Below are positions 18,887 through 27,938 of a DNA stretch of 64,000 nt, one piece after another. The stretch's first letter is position 1. Every line of letters begins with the position of its first letter. Origin of the DNA: Pseudodesulfovibrio alkaliphilus (GTDB taxonomy: Bacteria > Desulfobacterota > Desulfovibrionia > Desulfovibrionales > Desulfovibrionaceae). The notes under the pieces are model-generated. The model did not search any database. It was not told where the DNA came from and was given only the letters and a program-made list of their open reading frames with translations. The stretch spans positions 293,784-357,783 of the forward strand of contig NZ_WODC01000003.1 of assembly GCF_009729555.1 (NCBI RefSeq), given 5' to 3'. A program made the translations under genes and the position numbers.

Positions 18887-19969
18887 ATGAAGACATTCTT
18901 TTCTTCCAGGGCGGGCATCATCGCCGTTGGGGTGGCCATCGGCGTACTCGCGCCGCTGCTGCAATACTGGGGCAATCCCGGCAACATGGGCATCTGCGTG
19001 GCCTGCTTCGAGCGCGACATCACCGGGGCGCTGGGGCTGCACCGGGCCGAGGTGGTCCAGTACATCCGGCCTGAGATCATCGGATTCGTCCTCGGCTCGC
19101 TCCTGGCCGCTCTGGTCTTTCGCGACTTCCGTCCCAGGGCCGGGTCCGCGCCCGTGGCCCGCTTCGTCCTGGGAGCGTTCGCCATGATCGGCGCCCTGGT
19201 TTTCCTGGGCTGCCCGTGGCGGGCCATCCTGCGTCTGGCTGGCGGCGACCTGAGCGCGGTCTTTGGCATCCTCGGCCTTGTGGCGGGCATTTTCATCGGC
19301 ACGATCTTTTTCCGCAAGGGCTACACCCTGGGCCGCGCCCAGAAGACGTACCCCTCGGTGGGGCTCATATTGCCCCTGTGCATGGCGGGACTGCTGGCCA
19401 TGATGCTCGCCTCGCCCCAGGTGCAGGGCGAACTGAAGAGCGGCGTACTCTTCTACAGCGTCAAGGGCCCCGGAGCCATGCACGCCCCCCTGCTCATCTC
19501 CCTGCTGGTGGGCTTGTTCGTGGGCTTCATCGCCCAGCGCAGCCGGTTCTGCACCATGGGAGCGTTCCGCGACGTGATCCTGTTCAAACAGTCGCACCTG
19601 CTCCTGGGCGTGGTCGCGCTGCTGGTGGCCGCCTCGGTGGTCAATGCGCTGCTGGGGCAGGTCAAGGTGGGTTTCGAGGGCCAGCCCGTGGCCCACACCC
19701 AGCAGGTCTGGAACTTTGCCGGAATGCTGCTGGCCGGATGGAGCTTCGCCCTTGCGGGCGGCTGCCCTGGCCGACAGCTCTTCCTGGCCGGAGAGGGCGA
19801 CGGCGATGCCGCGGTCTTTGTCTTCGGCATGATCGCGGGCGCGGCCTTTGCCCACAACTTCGGGCTGGCCAGCTCCCCGGCCGGGGTCGGCCCCCACGGC
19901 ATTCTGGCCGTCTTCATCGGCCTGGCCGTATGCCTCTACTTTGGCCTGACCATGCGTGCGAAGAGCTAA
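18887..19969 (+). CDS. yedE: YedE/YeeE-type transporter, putative selenium or sulfur importer
   Basis: A 360-residue inner-membrane protein with about ten hydrophobic helices. It belongs to the YedE family, proposed to move selenium or sulfur compounds and usually found beside a SirA/TusA-like protein, as here. The family's paired motifs are visible: RSRFCTMGAFRD in the middle and LAGGCPGRQLFLAGEGDGDA in the last third, plus FLGCPWRAILRLAGGDL in the first half. The ATG at 18887 is preceded by GAGGGGG. The SirA-like gene starts 12 bases after its stop. The match to selenium-type YedE is by family and context; transport was not tested. Confidence 0.85.
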   Translation: MKTFFSSRAGIIAVGVAIGVLAPLLQYWGNPGNMGICVACFERDITGALGLHRAEVVQYIRPEIIGFVLGSLLAALVFRDFRPRAGSAPVARFVLGAFAMIGALVFLGCPWRAILRLAGGDLSAVFGILGLVAGIFIGTIFFRKGYTLGRAQKTYPSVGLILPLCMAGLLAMMLASPQVQGELKSGVLFYSVKGPGAMHAPLLISLLVGLFVGFIAQRSRFCTMGAFRDVILFKQSHLLLGVVALLVAASVVNALLGQVKVGFEGQPVAHTQQVWNFAGMLLAGWSFALAGGCPGRQLFLAGEGDGDAAVFVFGMIAGAAFAHNFGLASSPAGVGPHGILAVFIGLAVCLYFGLTMRAKS

Positions 19970-19981
19970 GGAGAAATGATC

Positions 19982-20200
19982 ATGAGCAAAACAGTTGACG
20001 CACGCGGGCTCTCATGCCCCCAGCCGGTTCTGGAGGCCCTCAACGCCATCGCGGCCATGAGCAGCGGCACTCTGGTCGTCCTGGTGGACACCGAGGCGTC
20101 CAAGGAAAACGTCTGCCGCGCCGTGGAGGCCAAGGGGTGGACCCTTGACTCCGTGTCCGAGGACAGGGGCGAATACCGCATCGCCATCAGCAAGGGGTAG
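19982..20200 (+). CDS. SirA/TusA-like sulfur- or selenium-carrier protein (YedF-type)
   Basis: A 72-residue protein with the TusA fold. The reactive cysteine sits in the CPxP motif of ARGLSCPQPVLEAL, where relatives carry a persulfide and possibly a selenide. The rest (VLVDTEASKENVCRAVEAKGW) fits the family. I chose the second ATG (19982) because AAGGAG lies eight bases upstream; the first ATG (19976) is only two bases from it. Its position between yedE and a DUF3343 gene is the arrangement associated with selenium metabolism proteins YedE/YedF. Role as a chalcogen shuttle is an inference. Confidence 0.88.
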   Translation: MSKTVDARGLSCPQPVLEALNAIAAMSSGTLVVLVDTEASKENVCRAVEAKGWTLDSVSEDRGEYRIAISKG

Positions 20201-20202
20201 CC

Positions 20203-20754
20203 TTGGGCCTTTTCTCGTTCCTGAAACAACGGACCTCCGGTCAGGACCCGGCCAGGGCTGACCGGGGGTTGCTCCTTTTCGAGAACACCAGCGAGGTCAT
20301 CCGGGCCGAAAAGATCCTGCGGGCCGCAGGCTTTGCGGTGGCGGTCAAAGGGCCGCCGCCCGAGGTGCGTACCGGCTGCGATCTGGCGGTGGAGTATCCC
20401 CTCATCGAGGGGCTGAACATCCTGCGCCGCCTGGAAGAGGCCAAAGTGCCGCCGCTGGACGCCATTCCCGTGACCGGGCCGCTGCTCACCCCGGTGGACC
20501 TCTATCATGTCAAGGACTTCGGCGACCACCTCATGGTCCGGGCCGCCAACATGAAAATCACCGTGGACAAGCGCACGGGCGTCATCGTCAACGTCTCGGG
20601 CGGAGGCTGCCCGGACGTGCCCTGGCTGGCCGCCCGTCTCATCGGACAAAGGCTGGACGAGGCCCCCTCCCCACGCGAGACGGGCCACACCCTGTGCGGC
20701 TATGCCCTGGGGCTGGCCTTTGAGGAGATGAAGCGACAATGCTTGCCATCGTAG
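20203..20754 (+). CDS. DUF3343-domain protein, putative Se/S carrier
   Basis: A 183-residue protein. Residues ~20-85 form a DUF3343 domain (LLLFENTSEVIRAEKILRAAG, then a conserved Cys in VRTGCDLAVEYP); such domains are fused to or next to YedF-type proteins. The C-terminal ~95 residues (LYHVKDFGDHLMVRAANMK, VNVSGGGCPDVPWLAARLIG, HTLCGYALGLAFEEM) are a separate cysteine-containing part that I do not recognise with confidence. Translation probably starts at TTG 20203, two bases after the SirA-like stop, so coupling is likely. It overlaps the following kinase-like gene by 16 bases. Confidence 0.75.
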   Translation: MGLFSFLKQRTSGQDPARADRGLLLFENTSEVIRAEKILRAAGFAVAVKGPPPEVRTGCDLAVEYPLIEGLNILRRLEEAKVPPLDAIPVTGPLLTPVDLYHVKDFGDHLMVRAANMKITVDKRTGVIVNVSGGGCPDVPWLAARLIGQRLDEAPSPRETGHTLCGYALGLAFEEMKRQCLPS

Positions 20755-21605
20755 GCACTGTACCGGACCCGTCCCTGCCTGTCGTGGAAGGCTCGGCTGT
20801 TCTTGACGGCGACGCGCTGACGACAGCCGGAAGGCGCATCCCCGCGGACCGGGGCACCCCTGCCCTCCTGGCCGCGGCCTGCGCCGCCAGCGCCACTCTG
20901 GACCTGCCCGCGCCCCACGCCTTTCTCGTGGGCGACCAGGGCCAGGGCCACGGCAGCCGCGCCCTCTTTGCCCACCTGACCGACACCCTGCCCGACCGGC
21001 ACATCGCCACCCTGGTCTTCCACTACCTGATGCCCGATGTCATGTGGCACGACAAGGTCCTCTTCGCAGTGGAGGCCATGGCCGTCCGGCCCAGGCTCAT
21101 CGCGGACGCGGGCTTCATGTACGCGGCCAAGATGAGCGGGCAGGCCCCGGCCTACGACCTCTTCACCCCGGACGCCGGGGAGCTGGCCTTTCTGGCCGAC
21201 GAGTCCGCGCCACACCCCTTCTACACCAGGGGCTTCATCCTGCACGGAGACAACGACGTGCCCGACCTCATTCGGCGGGCTTACCGCGGAGGCAACGCGG
21301 CCCGCTGCCTGTTGGTCAAGGGGAGCGTGGACCGCGTGGCAGACCAGGGCGGCGTTCTCCACACCGTGGACAGCCCGTGCGAAGAGGCCATGGAGGCCAT
21401 GGGCGGCACCGGAGACACCGTGGCGGGCATCGCCGCCGCCCTGGTGCAGGCCGGACATGCCGTGGCCCCCGCCGCGCACCTGGCGGCCAGGGCCAACCGG
21501 CTGGCCGGACAACTGGCCCGGCCCAACCCGGGCTCGCGGATCATCGAGATCATCGCCCACATCCCCCAGGCTCTCAGGCAGGCCATGAACGGGGTCGGCC
21601 AATGA
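20739..21605 (+). CDS. Ribokinase-superfamily (NAD(P)HX dehydratase-like) protein
   Basis: A 288-residue protein of the sugar-kinase / NAD(P)H-hydrate dehydratase fold. The catalytic glycine-rich loop is AMGGTGDTVAGIAAALV with the conserved Asp. FTPDAGELAFLADE and CLLVKGSVDRVAD are also typical; the last resembles the nucleotide-site KG segment. The N-terminus departs from classical NnrD and the usual epimerase domain is absent, so the substrate is uncertain. The ATG at 20739 overlaps the previous gene, with GAGGAG a few bases upstream. Its stop overlaps the next start (ATGA). Its place in a selenium/sulfur-type operon is unusual. Confidence 0.7.
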   Translation: MLAIVGTVPDPSLPVVEGSAVLDGDALTTAGRRIPADRGTPALLAAACAASATLDLPAPHAFLVGDQGQGHGSRALFAHLTDTLPDRHIATLVFHYLMPDVMWHDKVLFAVEAMAVRPRLIADAGFMYAAKMSGQAPAYDLFTPDAGELAFLADESAPHPFYTRGFILHGDNDVPDLIRRAYRGGNAARCLLVKGSVDRVADQGGVLHTVDSPCEEAMEAMGGTGDTVAGIAAALVQAGHAVAPAAHLAARANRLAGQLARPNPGSRIIEIIAHIPQALRQAMNGVGQ

Positions 21606-21835
21606 CCGCCCCCCGGCCAGCCATCACCGCGTCCATGACCCTGCTGGACACGGTCCACGCCCACCCGGAGACAGAGGCCGTGTTCCGCTCCCGCGACCAG
21701 GAGGCCGGCGTCTGCCTGCTCTGCGCCGCCCTCTTCGAGAGCATCGGCACCATGGCCGTCATGTATGGGCTTAACCTGAGCGCCCTGCTCGCGGACCTGA
21801 ACCGGGCCATCGCCCGGACCGATAGCCAGGGCTGA
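21602..21835 (+). CDS. DUF1858-domain protein
   Basis: A 77-residue protein of the DUF1858 type, small domains often fused to or near cysteine-rich redox or hybrid-cluster-type proteins. The family pattern is the early SMTLLDTVHAHPETEAVFRS followed by a short segment with two cysteines (VCLLCAALFESIG) and the closing LNLSALLADLNRAI. It overlaps the preceding kinase-like gene by four bases (ATGA), so it is the last gene of the yedE operon and is followed by a strong terminator. Function unknown; the cysteine pair suggests metal or chalcogen binding, an inference. Confidence 0.75.
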   Translation: MTAPRPAITASMTLLDTVHAHPETEAVFRSRDQEAGVCLLCAALFESIGTMAVMYGLNLSALLADLNRAIARTDSQG

Positions 21836-21857
21836 ACCCCTGTCCCGTCCGCAAACG

Positions 21858-21896
21858 AAGATCGGGACTCCGGCAACAGCCCGGAATCCCGATCTT
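21858..21896. terminator. Bidirectional terminator between the yedE operon and nrfA
   Basis: A 16-base arm (21858-21873) pairs with 21881-21896 with one mismatch around a seven-base loop, flanked by short A and T runs. It stands between two convergent operons and can end both. Confidence 0.85.
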
Positions 21897-21918
21897 TACA
21901 ATCAACGATCAGTTGCCG

Positions 21919-23481
21919 CTAGCTTCCCGGTGAAGGCGGAATGAGCCGCTTGTTCTCATCCCACATCAGCTCCTTTTCGGGCAGCAACGGAATGTACTTG
22001 AACCAGGCGTGGCTGGCCATGTGTTCCTGGCTCTGCTGCAGCTTGCGGCTGTGCTCCAGAATGGGCGGCACGAGCTCCCTGATGTCGCCGGACAGGGCCT
22101 GGGCCGTGGTGAAGGACGCGGCCTTGATGGCGGTGTCCACGGCCTTCTGGCTGAACTGCTGGGAGCGGGCCAGGGTGTCCAGCGCCTTGGCCGGGTTGTG
22201 GAAGCCCACGCTGTTTTCGGCCGAGACCAGATCCCAGAAGAACTGGCCCTTGCGGCACATCTCGCGGGCGTCGATCATCAGCTGGTCATAGTCGGCGGGC
22301 TTGTCGCCCGCGTATTCGGCGGCCATGCGGATGGCCTCGTGGGCCTTGACCGAGATGTCCTGGGCGATCATCAGCTGGTCCCAGACCTTGTGCTGGGTGT
22401 AGAGCACACGCTCGCGCAGGTATTCCGGCGACTTGTCGGTATGGCACTGGCGGCAGGCCTTCATGTCCGGGTCCTTGAGCGGCGAGGTCCAGTGATGGTT
22501 GGATATCTTCTTCTTGCCGTCCAGGCGGGTGTAGCTCATGTGGCAGTCCGAGCAGCTCACTCCGGCCGCGCCGTGCACACCATTATGCCAGAACTCGTAC
22601 TCGGGATGCTGGGCCTTGAGCATGGGCGTCTTGGACACCGGATGGACCCAGTCCACGAAATGGCCCTCGAAACCGGGCGTGGTGGTGATGCCGTGGGACT
22701 TGTAGTAGGTGTACATCTCCTCGGGGTCCAATCCCTCGGTCCACGGAAACACGGGCTTCTTGGCCGCGCCCATGCCCTCGTCGGTGAAGTAGTACTCCAC
22801 ATGGCACTGGCCGCAGACCAGGGCGCGCTGGTCGTTGCGCGGCAGATCCTTGAATTCCTTGCCCTGGCTGGCCAGATAGACCTTGAGGGGCTCGGAGTAA
22901 AGGCGCAGCTCCATGTTGGTCGGGTTGTGGCAGTTGGCGCAGCCGATGGTGTCGTCGTCCAGGTCCACCTGCTCGCGGAACTCGTTGAAGTCCTTTGCCC
23001 AGAAGTCGTCGCCGTACTCGGCGACCCACTCGTTCATCTTGGGCGTCTTGCAGTTCCAACAGGTGGCGGGCAGCCCGGCCTTCTCGTTGTAGCGATCAAG
23101 CCGGTCGATATGCAGGATGTCCTTCATGGCGTAGGTGTGGCCCCGCGCCGCCCGGTATTCATAGCTGAAGGGATAGCCCAGCCAGAGGTTCTTCAGGTAC
23201 GGCTGGGCATACTTGTATCCCTCGGGCAGCGGGTTGACGCCGTCGTTCTTGTTATAGGCCACGGACCCGCCGTACTCGGTCATGATCTCGGACTCGTTGT
23301 TGCGCAGATACGTCTCGTAGTGCAACGGAAAGTCCGGCTTGAACTTGGAGTTTTTGTTCTCGGTCTCAGCAAGATCGGTCTTGAAGACCGGGGTCTGCGG
23401 TTCGGACACCTCGGAACAGGCGGACAGGGCCAGCGCACACAAGGCGGCCAGCAGGGCTATGAGGATCGTGCTTCTAGGCAT
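21919..23481 (-). CDS. nrfA: Cytochrome c nitrite reductase, pentaheme catalytic subunit
   Basis: Reduces nitrite to ammonium with six electrons in the periplasm and can also act on hydroxylamine and sulfite. The 520 residues carry five heme sites: the active-site CWNCK (141-145, Lys-ligated) and CANCH (181), CGQCH (223), CSDCH (310) and CRQCH (343). Conserved VSCSDCHMSY and the distal NHHWTSPL histidine region are present. The N-terminus is a lipoprotein signal with a lipobox LSAC, cysteine 22, as in Desulfovibrio NrfA, which is membrane-bound with NrfH. Its start overlaps the nrfH end by eight bases. Confidence 0.97.
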   Translation of the reverse strand: MPRSTILIALLAALCALALSACSEVSEPQTPVFKTDLAETENKNSKFKPDFPLHYETYLRNNESEIMTEYGGSVAYNKNDGVNPLPEGYKYAQPYLKNLWLGYPFSYEYRAARGHTYAMKDILHIDRLDRYNEKAGLPATCWNCKTPKMNEWVAEYGDDFWAKDFNEFREQVDLDDDTIGCANCHNPTNMELRLYSEPLKVYLASQGKEFKDLPRNDQRALVCGQCHVEYYFTDEGMGAAKKPVFPWTEGLDPEEMYTYYKSHGITTTPGFEGHFVDWVHPVSKTPMLKAQHPEYEFWHNGVHGAAGVSCSDCHMSYTRLDGKKKISNHHWTSPLKDPDMKACRQCHTDKSPEYLRERVLYTQHKVWDQLMIAQDISVKAHEAIRMAAEYAGDKPADYDQLMIDAREMCRKGQFFWDLVSAENSVGFHNPAKALDTLARSQQFSQKAVDTAIKAASFTTAQALSGDIRELVPPILEHSRKLQQSQEHMASHAWFKYIPLLPEKELMWDENKRLIPPSPGS

Positions 23482-23950
23482 CGGCGGCGCTCCTTTCGGC
23501 TACGGGGATTTTCGGCATGTGGGGCACGCTGCGGTGGCAGTCGGTGCAGTACGGCTTGCTGGTCATGACCACGGTGGAGGTGGTCTCGGCGTGGCAGCGC
23601 AGGCAGTTGGCCTGGGTCACGTCCCTGGTCTCGCCCCCCGGATGAATGAGATCCGGTATGGTGCTGGTGGCCGTCACATACATGTCCCGCATCCCCTCCT
23701 TGGTCTTGAACGGGACCTTGGCCACCAGATTGTACGGGGCATGGCACTCGTTACAGGCCAGCTTGGCATGGACCGACCGCTGATGCGTCAGGGCCGCCTC
23801 GGACATGGAGTGGCAGCTTCCACAGAACGATGCCTGGTCCGTGGTGTGCATGGCCAGAGCCACGCCCACGGTCAGCACCACGCCGCCCAGGCCGGGCAGC
23901 AGCGCATAGAGCCATCCCGGGCCGCCGGGGTCTCCTTTCTTGAAAAACAT
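23474..23950 (-). CDS. nrfH: Cytochrome c nitrite reductase, tetraheme quinol dehydrogenase subunit
   Basis: A NapC/NirT-family protein that takes electrons from menaquinol and passes them to NrfA. The 158 residues have one N-terminal membrane helix (about 14-34, LYALLPGLGGVVLTVGVAL) and four heme motifs: CGSCH, CNECH, CLRCH and CTDCH. The Met of CGSCHSM fits the unusual heme 1 ligation of NrfH. AGGAGG six bases before the ATG at 23950 sets the start; the longer frame upstream is rejected. It is the first gene of the nrfHA operon and diverges from a glycosyltransferase gene. Confidence 0.96.
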   Translation of the reverse strand: MFFKKGDPGGPGWLYALLPGLGGVVLTVGVALAMHTTDQASFCGSCHSMSEAALTHQRSVHAKLACNECHAPYNLVAKVPFKTKEGMRDMYVTATSTIPDLIHPGGETRDVTQANCLRCHAETTSTVVMTSKPYCTDCHRSVPHMPKIPVAERSAADA

Positions 23951-24196
23951 TCCTTCCCTCCTTTTGCCTTTTGACACTTTGTGAAAGGATGCACCTGCAA
24001 ATGGTTTTCGTCAACCCGGTGGCCGAATTTTGCCAACACCATCGCCCGCCTCATTCGCCCTGATAGCCCTTGCCACCCCTTCCTGATAGCGCTACAAGAC
24101 GATCGGCATGCGCGTATCGTCTTTTTTGGGGAGGGCTCCCTTGAGCGCATCCCCTTTTTTCCTCTTTCTGGCCATAGAACCACGAGCAAGCGAACC

Positions 24197-25354
24197 ATGA
24201 GCAAGCGAACCATCTGTTTTTTCAACTCCAACAAAGTCTGGGGCGGAGGGGAAAAGTGGCATCATGACTTTGCGCTTCTCATGCGCGACCGGGGGTATCC
24301 CGTCCATGTGGTCACAAACGCCCAAAGCGAACTGTACGAGCGGCTTCAGGGCGAACCCGGTATCAGGCTGTTCAAGACCTCCATCCGCAACCTGACCTTT
24401 CTGAATCCCCTGGCGCTTGGCAGGCTGGTCCGCCATTTCCGCCGCGAAAAGGTGGATACCGTGGTCATGGCCCTGCCCTCCGATGTCAAGACGGGCGGCA
24501 TCGCGGCGCGGCTGGCCGGAGTTCGCCACATCGTCTACCGCCGGGGGCTGGCCGCGCCGGTCAGGAACACGGCCATGAACCGCTTCCTGTTCGGCAGCGT
24601 GGTCACCAAGCTGATCACCAACTCCCAGGAAACACTGCGTATGTTCCTGGTCAACAACCCCGACATCATTGATCGGTCCAAGGCCCATCTGGTGCACTGC
24701 GGGTTCGACGTGGAGGAGTTCGACGCGCAGGACGCCACGCCCATCCATACAAAAAAAGCCGACGAGATCGTCATCGGCAACGCGGGGCGGCTGTGCCGCC
24801 AGAAGGGACAGGACATCCTGCTGGACATCGCCCGCATCCTCAAGGACCGGGGCCGGAACTTCACCGTGCTCATCGCGGGCAAGGGCGAGGAAGAGGACGC
24901 CCTCAAGGCCAAGGCAAGGGCGCTGGGCGTGGAGGATGTCGTCAAATTCCTGGGGTTCGTGACCAACATGAAGGGATTCCAGGCATCCCTGGACATTTTT
25001 GCCCTGACCTCGCTCTGGGAGGGGTTCTGCTATGTCCAGATGGAGGCCATGGTGCTTGAGCGGCCAGTGGTGGCCTTCAACATCAGCTCCATCCCCGAGG
25101 TGCTGGCCGATGGCGAAACCGGATTCCTGGTCCCCCCGCCCCCGACGGAAGCCGGGGAAGCGGCAGACCGCGACTCCGACGGCGTCCAGGCCGCCGGGCC
25201 CGTGGGCGCCGAGGCCTTCGCGGACAAGCTGGAGTTGCTCATGGACGACCCCGAGCTGCGCAAGCGCATGGGCAGGGCCGGACGCGAGCGGGTGCTCGAG
25301 AATTTCACCATGCTCAAGACCCTGAACGATTTCATCAAGGTTGTCGAATCCTGA
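24197..25354 (+). CDS. Glycosyltransferase, family 4 type
   Basis: A cytoplasmic GT-B sugar transferase of 385 residues. The acceptor side shows SNKVWGGGEKWHHDFA near the start. The nucleotide-sugar side shows VIGNAGRLCRQKGQD, VLIAGKGEEEDALK, VKFLGFV and the donor-site ALTSLWEGFCYVQMEAMVLERPVVA with the E-x7-E spacing. Start ATG 24197 has no strong ribosome binding site, and a 15-base direct duplication spans it, so the exact start is uncertain. With the two following genes it forms a surface polysaccharide cluster. The sugar is not predictable. Confidence 0.88.
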   Translation: MSKRTICFFNSNKVWGGGEKWHHDFALLMRDRGYPVHVVTNAQSELYERLQGEPGIRLFKTSIRNLTFLNPLALGRLVRHFRREKVDTVVMALPSDVKTGGIAARLAGVRHIVYRRGLAAPVRNTAMNRFLFGSVVTKLITNSQETLRMFLVNNPDIIDRSKAHLVHCGFDVEEFDAQDATPIHTKKADEIVIGNAGRLCRQKGQDILLDIARILKDRGRNFTVLIAGKGEEEDALKAKARALGVEDVVKFLGFVTNMKGFQASLDIFALTSLWEGFCYVQMEAMVLERPVVAFNISSIPEVLADGETGFLVPPPPTEAGEAADRDSDGVQAAGPVGAEAFADKLELLMDDPELRKRMGRAGRERVLENFTMLKTLNDFIKVVES

Positions 25355-25523
25355 AAAAACGGATACAGCCGGAATGTTGCTGCGGAGCGTGGCGAGAGCC
25401 TCGCCCCGCGCCGTTTTGATCTGCTGATTTATTTCTAACAATTCCGGGAGCGGCCAACGAGGCGCGAGCCCTTTTTTTCAAAGCGGCTGCCTCTTGATCT
25501 CTTTCCATAAACAAGGACGTGCA

Positions 25524-26489
25524 ATGACCAAGGTTTTCATCACGGGCGGCGCGGGGTTTGTCGGTTCCCGCGTGGCCAAGCGGTTCGCGGACCAGGGCGA
25601 CGAAGTCTACATCTTCGACACCTTCAAGCAGTACCTCATTCCCGATCCCACAGTGCAGCCGCCGAACCTCCTCCTGCGGCTCAAGGATTTCATCGACAAG
25701 ATCGAGCTGATCCAGGGAGACACCCTGAACAAGGACCACCTGCGGCGCACCCTGAACCGGATCAAGCCGGACATCATCATCCACATGGCCGCGCTGCCCC
25801 TGGCCTTCATGGCCATCGAGCACACCGAGGACGCCTTCCAGTCCATTCTGGGCTCCACGGTCAATTTCCTTGAGATCGTCCGGGACTTCGAACATCCCTG
25901 CCGACTGGTCTACACCTCCTCGTCCATGGTCTACGGCAATTTCGTCACCGACCCGGTAACAGAGGACTCTCCCAAGGACCCCAAGGAGATATACGGCTCC
26001 TTCAAGCTTTCCGGCGAGATTGTCTGCCGGGGCTACATGAAGTGCTACGACATGGACGTTTCCATCGTCCGCCCCTCGGCGGTCTACGGCCCATACGACG
26101 CCAACCAGCGGGTCCTGCAAAAGTTCATCTCCCGCGCCCTGAACGGGGAACCCCTCAAGGTGGACGGGGACGGCTCCATGCGCCTTGATTTCACCTATGT
26201 GGACGACGCGGCCCAGGCCATTTTCCTGGCGGCCACGCACCCCAAGGCCCGGGGCGAGGTTTTCAACATCACCCGAGGCAAGGCCCAGTCCCTCAAGGAA
26301 GCCATTGAGATCATCCAGGAAGAGATTCCCGGCGTGAAGGCGGAGTTCGGCCCGGTCCCGGCCTACATGCCCAAACGCGGCACCCTGGATGTGACCAAGG
26401 CCCGGACACTGCTCGGCTACGATCCCGAATACGACCTGAAAAAAGGGCTCAAGCTCTACATCGAGCACTTGCGGCACAACCCCATCTAG
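25524..26489 (+). CDS. NAD-dependent sugar epimerase/dehydratase (SDR extended family)
   Basis: A 321-residue nucleotide-sugar enzyme. It starts MTKVFITGGAGFVGSRVA, the NAD loop, and has the catalytic YxxxK in EIYGSFKLSGE with Ser/Thr in VYTSSSMVYGN. VSIVRPSAVYGPYDANQ and DFTYVDDAAQA are typical of UDP-glucose epimerases and GDP-mannose or dTDP-glucose dehydratases. AAGGA precedes the ATG at 25524. It lies between a glycosyltransferase and a DegT aminotransferase, an arrangement for making an amino or deoxy sugar for surface glycan. The precise reaction is unknown. Confidence 0.9.
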   Translation: MTKVFITGGAGFVGSRVAKRFADQGDEVYIFDTFKQYLIPDPTVQPPNLLLRLKDFIDKIELIQGDTLNKDHLRRTLNRIKPDIIIHMAALPLAFMAIEHTEDAFQSILGSTVNFLEIVRDFEHPCRLVYTSSSMVYGNFVTDPVTEDSPKDPKEIYGSFKLSGEIVCRGYMKCYDMDVSIVRPSAVYGPYDANQRVLQKFISRALNGEPLKVDGDGSMRLDFTYVDDAAQAIFLAATHPKARGEVFNITRGKAQSLKEAIEIIQEEIPGVKAEFGPVPAYMPKRGTLDVTKARTLLGYDPEYDLKKGLKLYIEHLRHNPI

Positions 26490-26601
26490 GGTTGTCAGAG
26501 ACGTTGGCGGAAAGGACCAGGCGGAACAGCGCGGCTTGATTCAGCGGGACCGGAGGCGACCCTCCTTCCTTGGTCATGGACACACTCATAAGGATACAAG
26601 C

Positions 26602-27717
26602 GTGACTGAAAAGATTCCCTTCATGCGCCTGGACCGGCAGTTCGCCGAGCATCGCAGCGAGTTCATGGATGCGGTCGAGGGCGTGTTCACCCACGGCCGG
26701 GTTTTGCAGGGCCAGGAAGTCACCGATCTTGAGGGGCGCGTGGCCGGGCTGTTCGGCCTCGGCCGGTGTGCCTGCGTGGGTTCGGGCACGGATGCGCTGG
26801 TCCTGGCCATGAAGGCGCTGTGCATCAAGCCCGGCGTCAAGGTGGCTGTCACGGACTTGTCCTTTGTGGCGTCCGCCTCGGCCATTGTCCTGGCGGGCGG
26901 CATACCCGTGTTTGTGGACGTGGAGCCGGACACCGGGCTGTGCCGTTCGGACGTGCTGGTCAAACTGCTGAAGAGCGGCGAGGTCGGCGGGGTCGTCGCG
27001 GTCCATCTGTACGGACAGATGATGGAGCTTTCCGAGGTGTTTGCCGCAGCCGATGAGGCCGGGGCGTTCGTTATCGAGGATGCGGCCCAGGTCCTCGGCG
27101 CGACCCGCCGCGGCATGGGGCCGGGCAGACACTCCCACGCCACCTGCGTCAGCTTCGACCCGACCAAGGTCATCGGTGCCCAGGGCAGCGGCGGGGCGGT
27201 GCTCACGGATGACCCGGAAATCGACGAGCGGATCAAGCGGCTCAGGTACCATGGACACGCCGGAGAACGCCGCTACTCCGAAATCGGCCACAACAGCCAG
27301 TTGCCCACGGTCCAGGCAGCCCTGATCAACGTCAAGCTCAACCACGAGGCTGACTGGCGCGCCCGCCGCATAGAGATCGCCGGGCAGTTCACCGAAACCC
27401 TGAACGGGATCGACGCCATTGCCGCACCCCTGGTCCTGCCGGACAACAGCCATATTTTCCACAAGTATGTCATGCGCGTGGACGGCGACCGCGACGGTCT
27501 GGCCGCCTTCCTCAAGGAACGCGGCGTTGTCACGGCTGTCCACTATTCCCTGCCCCTGCACCGGCAGCCCTGCTTTGCGGGCTGCCATGAAACGGCCGGG
27601 ACGTTGGCCGGGTCCGTCAAACTGACCAACGAGGTTCTGTCCCTGCCCATCTACCCGGAACTCACCGACGCCGAAGTCAGTCGCATCTGCCGCGCCCTCA
27701 AGGAGTGGCGGCGTTAG
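26602..27717 (+). CDS. DegT/DnrJ/EryC1 family sugar aminotransferase
   Basis: A PLP enzyme of 371 residues, probably converting a keto-sugar nucleotide to an amino sugar. Family features are IPFMRLDRQFAEHR at the start, CVGSGTDALVLAMKAL, the acidic pair in AFVIEDAAQVLGA, and the SFDPTKVIGAQGSGGA segment with the PLP lysine. HYSLPLHRQPCF and LSLPIYPELTD follow near the C-terminus. GTG 26602, seven bases after AAGGA, is taken as start. The upstream epimerase may supply its substrate. No terminator is obvious downstream. Confidence 0.92.
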   Translation: MTEKIPFMRLDRQFAEHRSEFMDAVEGVFTHGRVLQGQEVTDLEGRVAGLFGLGRCACVGSGTDALVLAMKALCIKPGVKVAVTDLSFVASASAIVLAGGIPVFVDVEPDTGLCRSDVLVKLLKSGEVGGVVAVHLYGQMMELSEVFAAADEAGAFVIEDAAQVLGATRRGMGPGRHSHATCVSFDPTKVIGAQGSGGAVLTDDPEIDERIKRLRYHGHAGERRYSEIGHNSQLPTVQAALINVKLNHEADWRARRIEIAGQFTETLNGIDAIAAPLVLPDNSHIFHKYVMRVDGDRDGLAAFLKERGVVTAVHYSLPLHRQPCFAGCHETAGTLAGSVKLTNEVLSLPIYPELTDAEVSRICRALKEWRR

Positions 27718-27938
27718 CCGCAGCCGGTCAGCCAGGGTCGCCCGGCCGCAGAAGACTCCGCAAGCGCCATCAATTGGGATGATGTCAACAACCTAGAACA
27801 AAAGGGTTTTTTGGGAAACGGTCAGTTGTCGGAGGCTTCCTGGACGAGCAGGGAGCCGTGACCGCATTGGGACACGCTCGAACCCGCGGACATGTTGTTT
27901 GATTGCGAAATGGCTTTTACATCCCGCGAGGGACGCGA

